This document shows, in pieces, positions 7,513-16,294 of a stretch of DNA of 64,000 nt. The first letter of the stretch is position 1, and each line of letters begins with the position of its first letter. The notes under the pieces are model-generated. The model saw only the letters and a list, made by a program, of their open reading frames with translations, was not told the origin of the DNA and made no database searches. The stretch spans positions 1 to 64,000 of the forward strand of contig CAYFPI010000008.1 of NCBI GenBank assembly GCA_964344985.1. Direction: 5' to 3'. The translations under genes and the position numbers were made by a program. Source of the stretch: Thioglobus_A sp964344985 (GTDB lineage Bacteria; Pseudomonadota; Gammaproteobacteria; PS1; Pseudothioglobaceae).

Positions 7513-7947
7513 CTATTGAGTGTTGGCACTCACCTCAATACTACGCAAATCTTTAGCTAGCTGATCTAGTGAGCTATTAATCAATTTAAAAGCACCTTCT
7601 GCACCGTACAATTTGGCAATTTCAAGCGCTTCATTAATTACAACCTTATAAGGTACTTCAATTGAATTTTGAAGCTCGTAAGCACCTAGATAAAGCACAG
7701 CATGTTCAACAGAGCCTAACTCATCGGTATCTCTAGAAATAGTAGGTGCAATTAGTTCATCTAATGCAGATCTATTTTTTAAAATATTAATAAATAAATT
7801 AGAAAAAAAAGCTTTAGATATTTTTCCTTCTTTTTGATTTAAAAACTGTTGCTCTATTTGCAACACCTCTCCACCTGATACTAAGTATTGATACACTGCT
7901 TGAACAACACGCTCACGTGAACGCTGCTTTGGAGTTTTAAAAGCCAT
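7513..7947 (-). CDS. nusB: Transcription antitermination factor NusB
   Basis: NusB with NusE (S10) binds boxA RNA and helps RNA polymerase read through rRNA operons. The 144-residue protein is all-alpha in pattern. It has the N-terminal RSRERVVQAVYQYL arginine-rich helix that contacts RNA and the C-terminal signature VPYKVVINEALEIAKLYG. Length is normal. The gene follows ribH by 4 bases, and ribH-nusB adjacency is common in gammaproteobacteria. It is part of the minus-strand run ribE-ribB(X)-ribH-nusB. Confidence 0.96.
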   Translation of the reverse strand: MAFKTPKQRSRERVVQAVYQYLVSGGEVLQIEQQFLNQKEGKISKAFFSNLFINILKNRSALDELIAPTISRDTDELGSVEHAVLYLGAYELQNSIEVPYKVVINEALEIAKLYGAEGAFKLINSSLDQLAKDLRSIEVSANTQ

Positions 7948-7951
7948 ACTA

Positions 7952-8455
7952 TTAGAATTTCTGACTATCGGCTTGTTGCATTAAATACATCATTTCGATC
8001 ATTGCCATGGTAGCCTCTTCACCTTTATTACCCTTATAGCCACCCGCTCTACCGATGGTTTGATCCATATTAAGCGTTGTAAGCACGCCAAAGGTAGTTG
8101 GAATCTCGTAATTGTAAGACACATCTGCAATACCTCTAGAGCATTCATTGCAAACATACACGTCATGTGGAGTTTCACCTTTAATAACCGCACCTAAAGT
8201 CACAATGCCATCATACAGATTATCATTGCCATTTTTTTGCCCGGCTAAGCGTTTGGCAAGTAGTGGAATCTCGAATGCACCTGGTGCATAGAATACGTTG
8301 ATATTGTTTTTATTAATGCCGTATTTTTTTAAAGTTTCTTTAGCGGCAGCTAATAATTTATCACCGATATCTTGATAAAAATATCCAACAATAATAGCTA
8401 CTTTTGATGTTGCTAAAAAGTCATGATTAGCGTCACGATCAAACTCAAATTCCAT
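7952..8455 (-). CDS. ribH: 6,7-dimethyl-8-ribityllumazine synthase
   Basis: RibH condenses dihydroxybutanone phosphate (from RibB) with the pyrimidine intermediate to make lumazine. The protein has 167 residues. Landmarks are VAIIVGYFYQDI, APGAFEIPLLAKRL, GAVIKGETPHDVYVCNE (with the catalytic His of the GxTxH block), and IPTTFGVLTTLNMDQ near the active site. Family members form 60-mers or decamers in the cytoplasm. It lies 10 bases after ribB(X) and 4 bases before nusB. Confidence 0.96.
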   Translation of the reverse strand: MEFEFDRDANHDFLATSKVAIIVGYFYQDIGDKLLAAAKETLKKYGINKNNINVFYAPGAFEIPLLAKRLAGQKNGNDNLYDGIVTLGAVIKGETPHDVYVCNECSRGIADVSYNYEIPTTFGVLTTLNMDQTIGRAGGYKGNKGEEATMAMIEMMYLMQQADSQKF

Positions 8456-8465
8456 AATAATCCTT

Positions 8466-9539
8466 TTATCTATTAGTATCTATATACTCAGTAACTTCTA
8501 ATCCAAATCCTTTAAGACCGTGAAGCTTTCTTGGAGAGCCTAATATTTTCATTTTCTTAACACCTAGATCAGACAAAATCTGAGCACCAACGCCATAAGT
8601 TTTTATATCATCTCCACCGCCAGCAACAACATTATCAATATTTTCTAAAATTGATTCATCTGTTTGTTTGCGAAGTAATAATAAAACACCGCTATCTGCT
8701 TTAGAAATATAATTTAGAGCCGCATCAATACCAAAACTATTTGAACTTTCTTTCAGCACATCTTTAAATGTATCTTCCATATGGACACGAACACAAGTGC
8801 TCTTGTCGCTATTGATCGAACCTTTTACTAGTGCAAGATGGGTTTCGTTATGAATACTGTCTAAAAATGAAACAACCTTAAATTCGCCATATTCAGTAGT
8901 GAAATTACGCTCATTAATGCGTTCAATGGTCTTTTCATTTTCAATGCGATAAGAAATTAAATCCTCAATTGTGCCCCACTTAATATCGTGCTTTTTGGCA
9001 AAAATTTCTAAATCATCACGACGTGCCATAGTGCCATCTTCATTCAGAATTTCTACAATAACTGATGCTGGCTCTAAGCCTGCTAAACGCGCCAAATCAC
9101 AACCTGCTTCAGTGTGGCCCGCACGAATAAGCACACCACCAGGCTGCGCCATTAGTGGGAAAATATGACCTGGCTGAACAATGTCTGATGGCTTAGCATT
9201 TGGTGCAACCGCATCAAGCACTGTTTTGGCTCTATCGGCTGCTGAAATACCTGTTGTTACTCCTTCTACTGCTTCAATAGAGACAGTGAAGTTGGTACCG
9301 TTAGCATCATTATTCTGCGCTACCATTAGTGGTAAGTTAAGTTGTTTACAACGCTCTTGAGTAAGAGTAAGACAAATCAAACCACGGCCATGAGTAGCCA
9401 TAAAGTTAATGTCTTCTTTGGTGACAGTTGCTGCAGGAATAATTAAATCACCTTCATTTTCACGATCTTCATCATCCATTAGGATAATCATTTTTCCTTG
9501 CTTATAATCTTTTAAAATTTCTTCAATACTGGCCTTCAT
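8466..9539 (-). CDS. ribB: 3,4-dihydroxy-2-butanone 4-phosphate synthase fused to a zinc-less GTP cyclohydrolase II-like domain (RibBX type)
   Basis: The first 200 residues are a full DHBP synthase: MIILMDDEDRENEGDLI, MATHGRGLICL, and RAGHTEAGCDLARLAGL. The last 150 resemble GTP cyclohydrolase II (RibA). However, the zinc block, normally HSECLTGD...SLRCDCG, reads HMEDTFKD followed by KESSNSFG. All three zinc cysteines are gone, so cyclohydrolase activity is not expected. Proteins of this kind are known in Proteobacteria and have been called RibBX. A true RibA must then be encoded elsewhere. The gene sits between ribE and ribH, making ribulose-5-phosphate-derived DHBP for RibH. No FMN riboswitch is visible upstream, where ribE lies 17 bases away. 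Confidence 0.9.
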   Translation of the reverse strand: MKASIEEILKDYKQGKMIILMDDEDRENEGDLIIPAATVTKEDINFMATHGRGLICLTLTQERCKQLNLPLMVAQNNDANGTNFTVSIEAVEGVTTGISAADRAKTVLDAVAPNAKPSDIVQPGHIFPLMAQPGGVLIRAGHTEAGCDLARLAGLEPASVIVEILNEDGTMARRDDLEIFAKKHDIKWGTIEDLISYRIENEKTIERINERNFTTEYGEFKVVSFLDSIHNETHLALVKGSINSDKSTCVRVHMEDTFKDVLKESSNSFGIDAALNYISKADSGVLLLLRKQTDESILENIDNVVAGGGDDIKTYGVGAQILSDLGVKKMKILGSPRKLHGLKGFGLEVTEYIDTNR

Positions 9540-9556
9540 AACATTACCTTATAGAT

Positions 9557-10150
9557 TTATTTATTGGCTATTAACTGCTCAAGATGGCGAGCAATAATAT
9601 CAACTTCTAGATTAACCTGAGATTCAACATTAAGATTACCTAAAGTTGTCGCTACCAATGTATGTGGAACAATGTTTAAATCAAACACATCCTCAATAAT
9701 TTCATTCACTGTCAAACTAACACCATTAATACAAACAGAGCCTTTTCTAGCAATGTATTTTACCAAACTCTGCGGAGCTTTAATTTTAAAACGTGTTGAT
9801 TCCCCTTCATTAAACTTATCAACTACAGTTGCAATTCCATCAACATGACCACTAACTAAATGCCCGTCAATACCTTGATTAAGACGTAACGCTTTTTCTA
9901 AATTAACCCTATCGCCCTTATTAAGCTGGTCAAAAATACTGCAATTAAGTGTCTCTTGAGATAAGTCAGCTTTAAAGCTATCACTATTCACCTCAATAGC
10001 TGTCAAACACACACCATTAACTGCAATACTGTCGCCAATGGCAACGTTAGAAAAATCCAAGCCACTGGTCTGAAACTCTAAAGTTGCACCTTGATCATGA
10101 GAGCTAATAGATTTAATTTGCCCGAGAGCTTGAATAATGCCAGTAAACAT
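9557..10150 (-). CDS. ribE: Riboflavin synthase, alpha chain
   Basis: The enzyme dismutates two lumazines into riboflavin and the pyrimidine intermediate. The protein has 197 residues. It has the two internally repeated lumazine-binding barrels: first MFTGIIQALGQI with GDSIAVNGVCLTA, then HLVSGHVDGIATV with KGSVCINGVSLTVNE. The GDSIAVNGVCLT and GSVCINGVSLT pair marks the duplicated fold. Length and both barrels are complete. It is first in the riboflavin run, 38 bases after the YihY gene, with ribB(X) following. Confidence 0.96.
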   Translation of the reverse strand: MFTGIIQALGQIKSISSHDQGATLEFQTSGLDFSNVAIGDSIAVNGVCLTAIEVNSDSFKADLSQETLNCSIFDQLNKGDRVNLEKALRLNQGIDGHLVSGHVDGIATVVDKFNEGESTRFKIKAPQSLVKYIARKGSVCINGVSLTVNEIIEDVFDLNIVPHTLVATTLGNLNVESQVNLEVDIIARHLEQLIANK

Positions 10151-10188
10151 ATGAAATATTGAGTGTATTAATGCAATTTGATTTTACG

Positions 10189-10968
10189 CTAGATTATGTC
10201 TTTATTTTCAAAGCAATAACAAAAACTCGCCCCTAATAAAACAATCATCCATCCTAGGTAAACCCATAGCATTACCAGTATTAAAATAGATAAAGTGCCA
10301 TAAATAAGCTCATAAACAGGAAAATATTGAATATAAGAAAATACGCCATATTTAACTATTTCAAACAAAACTGCTGCAATAATGCCAGCCTTAAATGCAC
10401 TAATAAACCGCACTTTTTCAAGTGGAACAGCATAATAAAGAACGGCGAAACCAATACTAGACAAGAAAAATGGTGTGAATTTACCAATGTATGATGCAAC
10501 AGGCAAAGCGCTAAACAACTCAGAGGCAATAACATACGAGCTAAAAAAGATTGATGCGCCAACCAATATTGGCCCTAAAAACAGTACGAACAAATAAGAA
10601 ATCAAGCCATCCATCCAATGACGATGATGCCCATCATGCCACATTAAATTAATGCGCTTATCAATTTCATATAAAAGCAAGATAACAGCAAAAATCAAAA
10701 AAACGGAACTAAGACCTTTTAGCGCTTGCGCTTGGACAATAAACTGATGAATATACTCTTTAGCCACATCGTAATTTTGCGGCAAGAGCTGAGAAAACAA
10801 AAACTGCTCTAGATGTTGTTGAAGGTCTGAAAAATAAGGAGAGAGAGAAAAAACACTCAATCCCAAGGCTAGGCCCGGAACAATTGCAAACAAAGTGTCA
10901 AATGAGAGTATGGCAGCAGCATCAAAACTTTGTCGATTGATAAATCTTTTTAATACTGCAGAAATCAT
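10189..10968 (-). CDS. yihY: YihY/UPF0761 family inner-membrane protein
   Basis: The 259-residue protein has about six hydrophobic segments. It carries the family signature SFDAAAILSFDTLFAIVPGLAL near the N terminus and later LIYGTLSILILVMLWVYLGWMIVLLGA. The family was once annotated as ribonuclease BN in error; its real role is not established. It is slightly shorter at the N terminus than E. coli YihY. It directly follows the ABC-F gene (1 base) and precedes ribE by 38 bases, so it is probably in the same transcript. Confidence 0.88.
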   Translation of the reverse strand: MISAVLKRFINRQSFDAAAILSFDTLFAIVPGLALGLSVFSLSPYFSDLQQHLEQFLFSQLLPQNYDVAKEYIHQFIVQAQALKGLSSVFLIFAVILLLYEIDKRINLMWHDGHHRHWMDGLISYLFVLFLGPILVGASIFFSSYVIASELFSALPVASYIGKFTPFFLSSIGFAVLYYAVPLEKVRFISAFKAGIIAAVLFEIVKYGVFSYIQYFPVYELIYGTLSILILVMLWVYLGWMIVLLGASFCYCFENKDII

Positions 10969-10969
10969 T

Positions 10970-12556
10970 TCACCCTTGTGATTTTAAATAGTCCTCGTAA
11001 TTGCCAGAATAGTAATGCATGCCATCTTCTTTAAGCTCTACCACCTTGGTAGATAATGATGATACAAACTCTCTATCATGACTCACAAAGATAAGTGTAC
11101 CCTCATAATTGTCAAGCGCAAGGTTAAGTGCTTCAATTGATTCCATATCCAAGTGATTGGTTGGCTCGTCCATAACCAATACATTTGGATTTTGCAGCAT
11201 CAATTTACCAAATAACATTCTGCCTTTTTCACCACCTGAGAGTGATTTAACACTTTTAATAATATCATTTTTACCAAATAGCATTTTTCCTAATACTGCA
11301 CGCATGTCTTGCATTTCTTGATCAGGTTTTTTAAACTGAGCCATCCAGTCTAGTACGGTCATATCCTGCTCAAAATCATCACTATGATCCTGCGCATAAT
11401 AACCAATGTTAACGTTTTCACTCCATTTAACCTTGCCTTTGTCAGCCTCAATCTCACCTACCAAGGTGCGCAATAATGTGGTTTTACCAATACCATTTTG
11501 ACCAATGATTGCCACACGTTCACCCACTTCAAAAATAAAGTTAATGTCTTTTAATACTTGTAAATCATCAAAGCTTTTCTCCAGTCCTGTTACTTCAATA
11601 ACATTTCTATGCAACTCTTTTTCTTGCTTGAAAATAATATAAGGACTCACTCTTGATGAAGGTCGCATATCATCCAAAACAATCTTATCGAGCTGTTTCA
11701 GACGTGATGTTGCTTGCTTAGATTTAGAGGCGTTAGCTGAGAAACGCGAAACAAAATGCTTAAGCTCTTTAATCTTGGCCTCTTTTTTAGCATTATCAGC
11801 CTGCATTTTCTCTTGAATGGCTGTTGATGCAATCATAAAATCATCATAATTACCTGGGAAGGTTTTAAGCGCACCATAATCCAAATCAGACATGTGCGTA
11901 CATACACCATTTAAAAAGTGTCTATCATGAGAAATAATTACCATGGTTGCTTTACGATCTTTCAAAATCCCTTCTAACCAGCGAATTGAGTTAATATCTA
12001 AGTTGTTTGTCGGCTCATCAAGCAATAAGATTTCAGGATCAGAAAACAAAGCTTGTGCCAATAAAACACGAAGCTTCCAACCAGGTGCAATTTCACTCAT
12101 AAGACCATAGTGCTGATCTTCAGGAATATCCAACCCTAGCAACAATTCACTAGCGGAAGATTCGGCCATATAGCCATCCATCTCAGCAAATTCCATTTCT
12201 AATTCTGCCACCTTAGTACCATCTTCTTCACTCATTTCAGGCAATGCATAAATACGGTCTCTTTCTTTTTTAACTTCCCAAAGTTTTTCATGGCCCATAA
12301 TAACCGTGTCAACCACACGAAAATCTTCATAGGCAAATTGATCCTGGCGAAGAATGCCTAAGCGCTCACCTTCGCTAATACTCACAGTGCCGTGTGTTGG
12401 TGTAAGTTCGCCTGTCAAAATCTTCATAAAGGTTGATTTTCCACAGCCATTTGCACCAATCAAACCGTAACGATTGCCATCTTGAAACTTAATAGAAATA
12501 TTTTCAAATAAAGGTTTTTCACCAAATTGCATGGTGATATTAGCAGTAGAAATCAT
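10970..12556 (-). CDS. ybiT: ABC-F family ATPase, YbiT type
   Basis: ABC-F proteins have two ATPase domains and no membrane part, and act on the ribosome. This one has 528 residues. Domain 1 has Walker A GANGCGKST and Walker B ILLLDEPTNNLD. An interdomain helical linker with SRFSANASKSKQATSR follows (about 255-295). Domain 2 has GQNGIGKTT, SGGEKGRMLFG and VLVMDEPTNHLD. The start MISTANITMQFGEKPLFENIS and the whole length match E. coli YbiT more closely than EttA or Uup. It is divergent from ftsW across 103 bases, where the promoters of both must lie. Confidence 0.92.
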   Translation of the reverse strand: MISTANITMQFGEKPLFENISIKFQDGNRYGLIGANGCGKSTFMKILTGELTPTHGTVSISEGERLGILRQDQFAYEDFRVVDTVIMGHEKLWEVKKERDRIYALPEMSEEDGTKVAELEMEFAEMDGYMAESSASELLLGLDIPEDQHYGLMSEIAPGWKLRVLLAQALFSDPEILLLDEPTNNLDINSIRWLEGILKDRKATMVIISHDRHFLNGVCTHMSDLDYGALKTFPGNYDDFMIASTAIQEKMQADNAKKEAKIKELKHFVSRFSANASKSKQATSRLKQLDKIVLDDMRPSSRVSPYIIFKQEKELHRNVIEVTGLEKSFDDLQVLKDINFIFEVGERVAIIGQNGIGKTTLLRTLVGEIEADKGKVKWSENVNIGYYAQDHSDDFEQDMTVLDWMAQFKKPDQEMQDMRAVLGKMLFGKNDIIKSVKSLSGGEKGRMLFGKLMLQNPNVLVMDEPTNHLDMESIEALNLALDNYEGTLIFVSHDREFVSSLSTKVVELKEDGMHYYSGNYEDYLKSQG

Positions 12557-12659
12557 GAGTAGTGTCTATACAAAATAAAAGCAAATATTATCCCATACGA
12601 ATTAAAAAAATCACAACTATTAATAAGGTATAAATACAGAGTGAAAAACAAACAATATT

Positions 12660-13796
12660 ATGTTCGATAAGACTGGCCAAACACCCGATAAAAACCTGTT
12701 GCTTGCAATCCTTGTATTGCTTACATTTGGCTGGATTATGTCATTTTCTGCATCACTTGGGCACTTTCTTAGTTATAACTTCTTTATCAAACAAAGTGTT
12801 TTTATCGCACTAGGATTAATCTTGGGTGTTGCCATATTAAAAATACCTTTATATTTTTATAAGAATAACGCTCAAAAGTTCTTTATTCTTACTCTGATTG
12901 CACTAACCTTGGTTTTTGCACCAGAGCCAATTGGCGCTGGAAAAATTAATGGTGCCTATCGTTGGATTAATTTTCAAATTTTTAACTTTCAGCCTTCTGA
13001 GATGATGAAACTAGTTATGATTTTATTTATGGCAAAGTTCTTGGTTGATCAACAACAAGATGTGCACAAGCCTTTATTTGGACTAATTAAGACTCTTATT
13101 ATTATCTCTTCATCTAGTATTTTGCTTTTATTGGAAACCGATTTAGGCGCCACTATCATTATTGCCTCTACAGCGCTTATCATGTTGTTCGCTGCTGGAA
13201 CTTATCTAAAACAACTGATAATCACAGGCTCTATCTTACTAGCTAGCGCCATTATTTTTATTTACCTTAGTCCAGTTAGATGGGCACGAATGACAGAATT
13301 TTGGCAAACTGAATTATGGCTCAACAATAGCGACAAAGTAGATCAAACCAAAGCGGCACTTATCGGTATTGCTAGAGGAGACTGGTTTGGTGTTGGACTG
13401 GGCAATGGCTTGCAAAAATACACAAGATTGCCTGAGCCTCATACCGATATGATATTTGCTGTTATTGGTGAGGAAACTGGCATTATCGGAATGCTATTTG
13501 TAATTTTTATGTTTGGCTATATTATGCTTAAAGGTTTTAAAGTTGCAAAAGATGCACTAAAACACAAGCGTAAATACAGTTCATATGTTGGTTTTGGTAT
13601 CTGTACCTGGTTGTCCTTACAATTTAGTGTAAATGTTGCTATGAACCTTGGTTTGATTCCACCCAAAGGGTTTTCTCTACCACTGATTAGTTATGGTGGA
13701 TCTAGTATGATTTTCACACTTATTTCACTTGCAATATTGCTTAGAATAGACATGGAAAATCGCTGCACTTACTCCAAACAAAGAGATTATGTCTAA
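12660..13796 (+). CDS. ftsW: Cell division peptidoglycan polymerase FtsW
   Basis: FtsW is the SEDS-family glycosyltransferase of the divisome. It has 378 residues and about ten membrane segments. Marks are NGAYRWINF, FQPSEMMKLVMILF, LLLETDLGATIII, PEPHTDMIFAVIGEETG and the C-terminal LPLISYGGSS. The next gene is murG, overlapping by 8 bases, which is the dcw order and separates it from RodA (at 42843). No murD, murC or ddl lies alongside, so this is a detached piece of the division cluster. No clear ribosome site lies before the ATG. Confidence 0.95.
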   Translation: MFDKTGQTPDKNLLLAILVLLTFGWIMSFSASLGHFLSYNFFIKQSVFIALGLILGVAILKIPLYFYKNNAQKFFILTLIALTLVFAPEPIGAGKINGAYRWINFQIFNFQPSEMMKLVMILFMAKFLVDQQQDVHKPLFGLIKTLIIISSSSILLLLETDLGATIIIASTALIMLFAAGTYLKQLIITGSILLASAIIFIYLSPVRWARMTEFWQTELWLNNSDKVDQTKAALIGIARGDWFGVGLGNGLQKYTRLPEPHTDMIFAVIGEETGIIGMLFVIFMFGYIMLKGFKVAKDALKHKRKYSSYVGFGICTWLSLQFSVNVAMNLGLIPPKGFSLPLISYGGSSMIFTLISLAILLRIDMENRCTYSKQRDYV

Positions 13797-14808
13797 ACAA
13801 AAAAAGAAAGTTTTAATTATGGCTGGCGGCACTGGCGGGCATATTTTTCCAGCCTTGGCCATTGCCAAAGAATTACAAAAACAAAACTGTGATATTAAGT
13901 GGCTGGGCTCTAACAATGGCATGGAAAACAATATCGTCCCTAAACACAATATAACACTTCACACAGTTAGTAGTGTTGGACTACGTGGCAAACAACTATT
14001 AAGCCTTATTAAAGCACCCTTCTTGCTTACACTGGCAAGCTTTCAAGTATTGAAAATTCTATTAAGTACAAAGCCAGATATTGTTCTTGGCATGGGCGGA
14101 TTTGCCTCAGGTATTGGCGGTGTTGTTGCTTGGATGTTGCGAATCCCTTTGGTTATTCATGAACAAAATGCTGTTGCTGGAACCACCAATAAGTTACTTA
14201 CAAAAATTGCCAAAAAAACCTTTCAAGCATTTGATAACACCTTTGATCATGCTACCACCTCTGGCAACCCAATACTATTTACACCAAAGAAACAAACATT
14301 AAGAAACAAAAAGCTTAATTTATTGATTGTGGGTGGCTCATTAGGATCTAAACCTATTAATGAAGTTGTCACAAAGCTAAATATACCAATTAACATTTGG
14401 CATCAAACTGGGAAGATTCATTTTGACAATGTAAAGTCTCAATATAAAAGCAATACCGTTAAAGTAGATGCTTTTATTGATGATATGGCAAAAGCTTACG
14501 CATGGGCAGATATAGTGCTTTGTAGAGCTGGTGCCATGACCGTTTCAGAACTCATGCTATCAGCTACACCAGGCATTCTAATTCCCCTGCCTCATGCTAT
14601 TGATAACCATCAATTTCATAACGCAAAAATTCTAGCAAATAATAACGCTGGACTATTAATTGAACAGAAAGATTTAAACGTTAGTCGTCTAGAAGATGTT
14701 TTGCTTAATCTAACTAAAGACAAGATTCAAAGCATGTCTGACAATGCTAGCAAACTTGCAAAACCTGAAGCGGCAAAACAAATCTCAGATTACCTAATAA
14801 AACTCTAA
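13789..14808 (+). CDS. murG: UDP-GlcNAc:lipid I N-acetylglucosaminyltransferase MurG
   Basis: MurG adds GlcNAc to lipid I to make lipid II on the inner face of the membrane. It has 339 residues and GT-B fold. Landmarks are the N-terminal glycine loop IMAGGTGGHIFPALAIAKEL, GMGGFASGIGGVVA, HEQNAVAG, and the C-terminal CRAGAMTVSELMLSATPGILIPLPHAIDNHQ that binds UDP-GlcNAc. The ATG lies inside the end of ftsW (8-base overlap), so translation is coupled. It ends five bases from the convergent gene at 14814. Confidence 0.96.
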   Translation: MSKQKKKVLIMAGGTGGHIFPALAIAKELQKQNCDIKWLGSNNGMENNIVPKHNITLHTVSSVGLRGKQLLSLIKAPFLLTLASFQVLKILLSTKPDIVLGMGGFASGIGGVVAWMLRIPLVIHEQNAVAGTTNKLLTKIAKKTFQAFDNTFDHATTSGNPILFTPKKQTLRNKKLNLLIVGGSLGSKPINEVVTKLNIPINIWHQTGKIHFDNVKSQYKSNTVKVDAFIDDMAKAYAWADIVLCRAGAMTVSELMLSATPGILIPLPHAIDNHQFHNAKILANNNAGLLIEQKDLNVSRLEDVLLNLTKDKIQSMSDNASKLAKPEAAKQISDYLIKL

Positions 14809-14813
14809 AAGAG

Positions 14814-15224
14814 CTATCTCCACTCAGTACAAGTAACCGCTTCGTTAGTATTGCCAAATCTATCTGATTGTCTTTGGGTTACGCAACGTCTTTCTTGAAC
14901 CTTGGCAGGCACCTCAACAATACGATCAACATAAACAATCTTTTCAACAACCACCTCTTTAACTTCAGTAGTTTCATTACAAATATCTTGTTTAATGTTT
15001 TCTAGTTTTTGCTTGGCTTTTTTATGCTGTTTATCTGTCCATTTTTTAGCATCACTTGGTAAGTTTGCCAAAGCGCTAATACCAGAATCAACCACACCAC
15101 CTAAACAACCACCTAAATGTTCTAAATTGTCGTAACCGCTGGCGCATTTTTTTTCATTAGCCATTGTGCTTAGCGCAACAAATGTTGCTAGTGTTAGTGT
15201 TAGTGTTAATAATTGTTTGTTCAT
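14814..15224 (-). CDS. Secreted Cys-containing protein of unknown function
   Basis: I do not recognise this gene. The product has 136 residues with a signal peptide ending near LSTMA-NEKK. The mature part begins KKCASGYDNLEHLGGCLGGVVDSG, then a Lys-rich helical stretch (DAKKWTDKQHKKAKQKLENI), then CNETTEVKEVVVEKIVYVDR with a valine-rich repeat pattern. It ends RRCVTQRQSDRFGNTNEAVTCTEWR. There are five mature cysteines, allowing disulfides in the periplasm. It lies 17 bases downstream of bioB on the same strand, probably by read-through, and convergent with murG. Confidence 0.7.
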   Translation of the reverse strand: MNKQLLTLTLTLATFVALSTMANEKKCASGYDNLEHLGGCLGGVVDSGISALANLPSDAKKWTDKQHKKAKQKLENIKQDICNETTEVKEVVVEKIVYVDRIVEVPAKVQERRCVTQRQSDRFGNTNEAVTCTEWR

Positions 15225-15241
15225 TTTTATACTCCTAAAAA

Positions 15242-16195
15242 TTAAGCGTGCTGATGCATGTTAATGCCTAGACCTTTAAATAACTCCTCATCTTTACTCT
15301 GTACTACATTTGGCGTGGTCAGTAATTCATCACCATAAAATACTGAATTTGCACCAGCAAAAAAACAACTCGCCTGCATGGCTTCACTCATGTCAGTTCT
15401 ACCTGCAGACAAACGCACTACTGATTCAGGCATTAAAATTCTTGTCACTGCTATTGAGCGAATAAAATCAATATCGCTCGGTTTTTCCATTGTCTCGAAT
15501 GGTGTTCCTGGTACAGGAACGAGTAAATTAATTGGCACTGAATTTGGATGCTGATCCATATTGGCCAGTGTTTGTAACATAGATGCCCTGTCCTCAACCG
15601 TCTCACCCAAACCTAAAATTCCACCACTACAAACATTAATGCCTGCATCTTGTACGTGTGAAATAGTGTCTAAACGGTCTTGAAATTCACGTGTGGTAAT
15701 AACATTGGAATAGTGCTCTTTTGAAGTGTCAATATTATGATTGTAATAATCAAGTCCGGCCTCTTTAAGTTTTTTAGCTTGAGACTCACTCAACATACCC
15801 AAAGTTACACAAGACTCCATTCCCAAAGCTTTTACCTCTTTAATCATGTCTATTACAATATCAAGAGATTTATCCGTTGGATTGCGCCACGCAGCACCCA
15901 TGCAAAAACGCTCAGAGCCTAACTCTTTGGCCTTTGTTGCAGCATCTTTAACTTGCTGAATTTTCATCAACCTTTCACGCTCCAAACCAGAATCATGTTT
16001 TGCTGATTGCGAACAATAAGAACAGTCCTCAGGGCAAGCGCCAGTTTTGATATTTAAAAGTGATGAAACTTGCACTTTATTTGGATCAAAATTCTCTCTA
16101 TGAATTGTATGTGCCTTAAACAATAAATCATTAAATGGCAAAGCAAATAACTCATTAATTTCCTCTATGGTCCAGTCGTGTTTTAGCTTGCTCAT
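15242..16195 (-). CDS. bioB: Biotin synthase
   Basis: BioB is the radical-SAM enzyme that inserts sulfur into dethiobiotin. It has 317 residues. The radical-SAM cluster motif is GACPEDCSYCSQSAKH (about 52-67; CxxxCxxC). SERFCMGAAWRNP and YYNHNIDTSKEHY are typical. The [2Fe-2S] ligand set includes the Cys of ESCVTLGML, the Cys of NVCSGGI and the Arg of VRLSAGRTDM. The rest of the biotin genes (bioFCHD) are not nearby. It sits between glnA and the secreted protein at 14814 on the same strand, separated from glnA by a terminator. Confidence 0.96.
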   Translation of the reverse strand: MSKLKHDWTIEEINELFALPFNDLLFKAHTIHRENFDPNKVQVSSLLNIKTGACPEDCSYCSQSAKHDSGLERERLMKIQQVKDAATKAKELGSERFCMGAAWRNPTDKSLDIVIDMIKEVKALGMESCVTLGMLSESQAKKLKEAGLDYYNHNIDTSKEHYSNVITTREFQDRLDTISHVQDAGINVCSGGILGLGETVEDRASMLQTLANMDQHPNSVPINLLVPVPGTPFETMEKPSDIDFIRSIAVTRILMPESVVRLSAGRTDMSEAMQASCFFAGANSVFYGDELLTTPNVVQSKDEELFKGLGINMHQHA

Positions 16196-16248
16196 AAGTG
16201 TTATTAATTAATAATATTTTGGCTATTTTACATATATTTTAGACACAA

Positions 16249-16274
16249 AAAAGCCGTACAAAAGTACGGCTTTT
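16249..16274 (-). terminator. Rho-independent terminator of glnA
   Basis: AAAAGCCGTAC / GTACGGCTTTT with loop AAAA forms a perfect hairpin ending in a T tract on the minus strand, 21 bases after the glnA stop. It is symmetric, so it could also act on the plus strand. Confidence 0.88.
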
Positions 16275-16294
16275 AAGTTTAATTGATTTAAATA

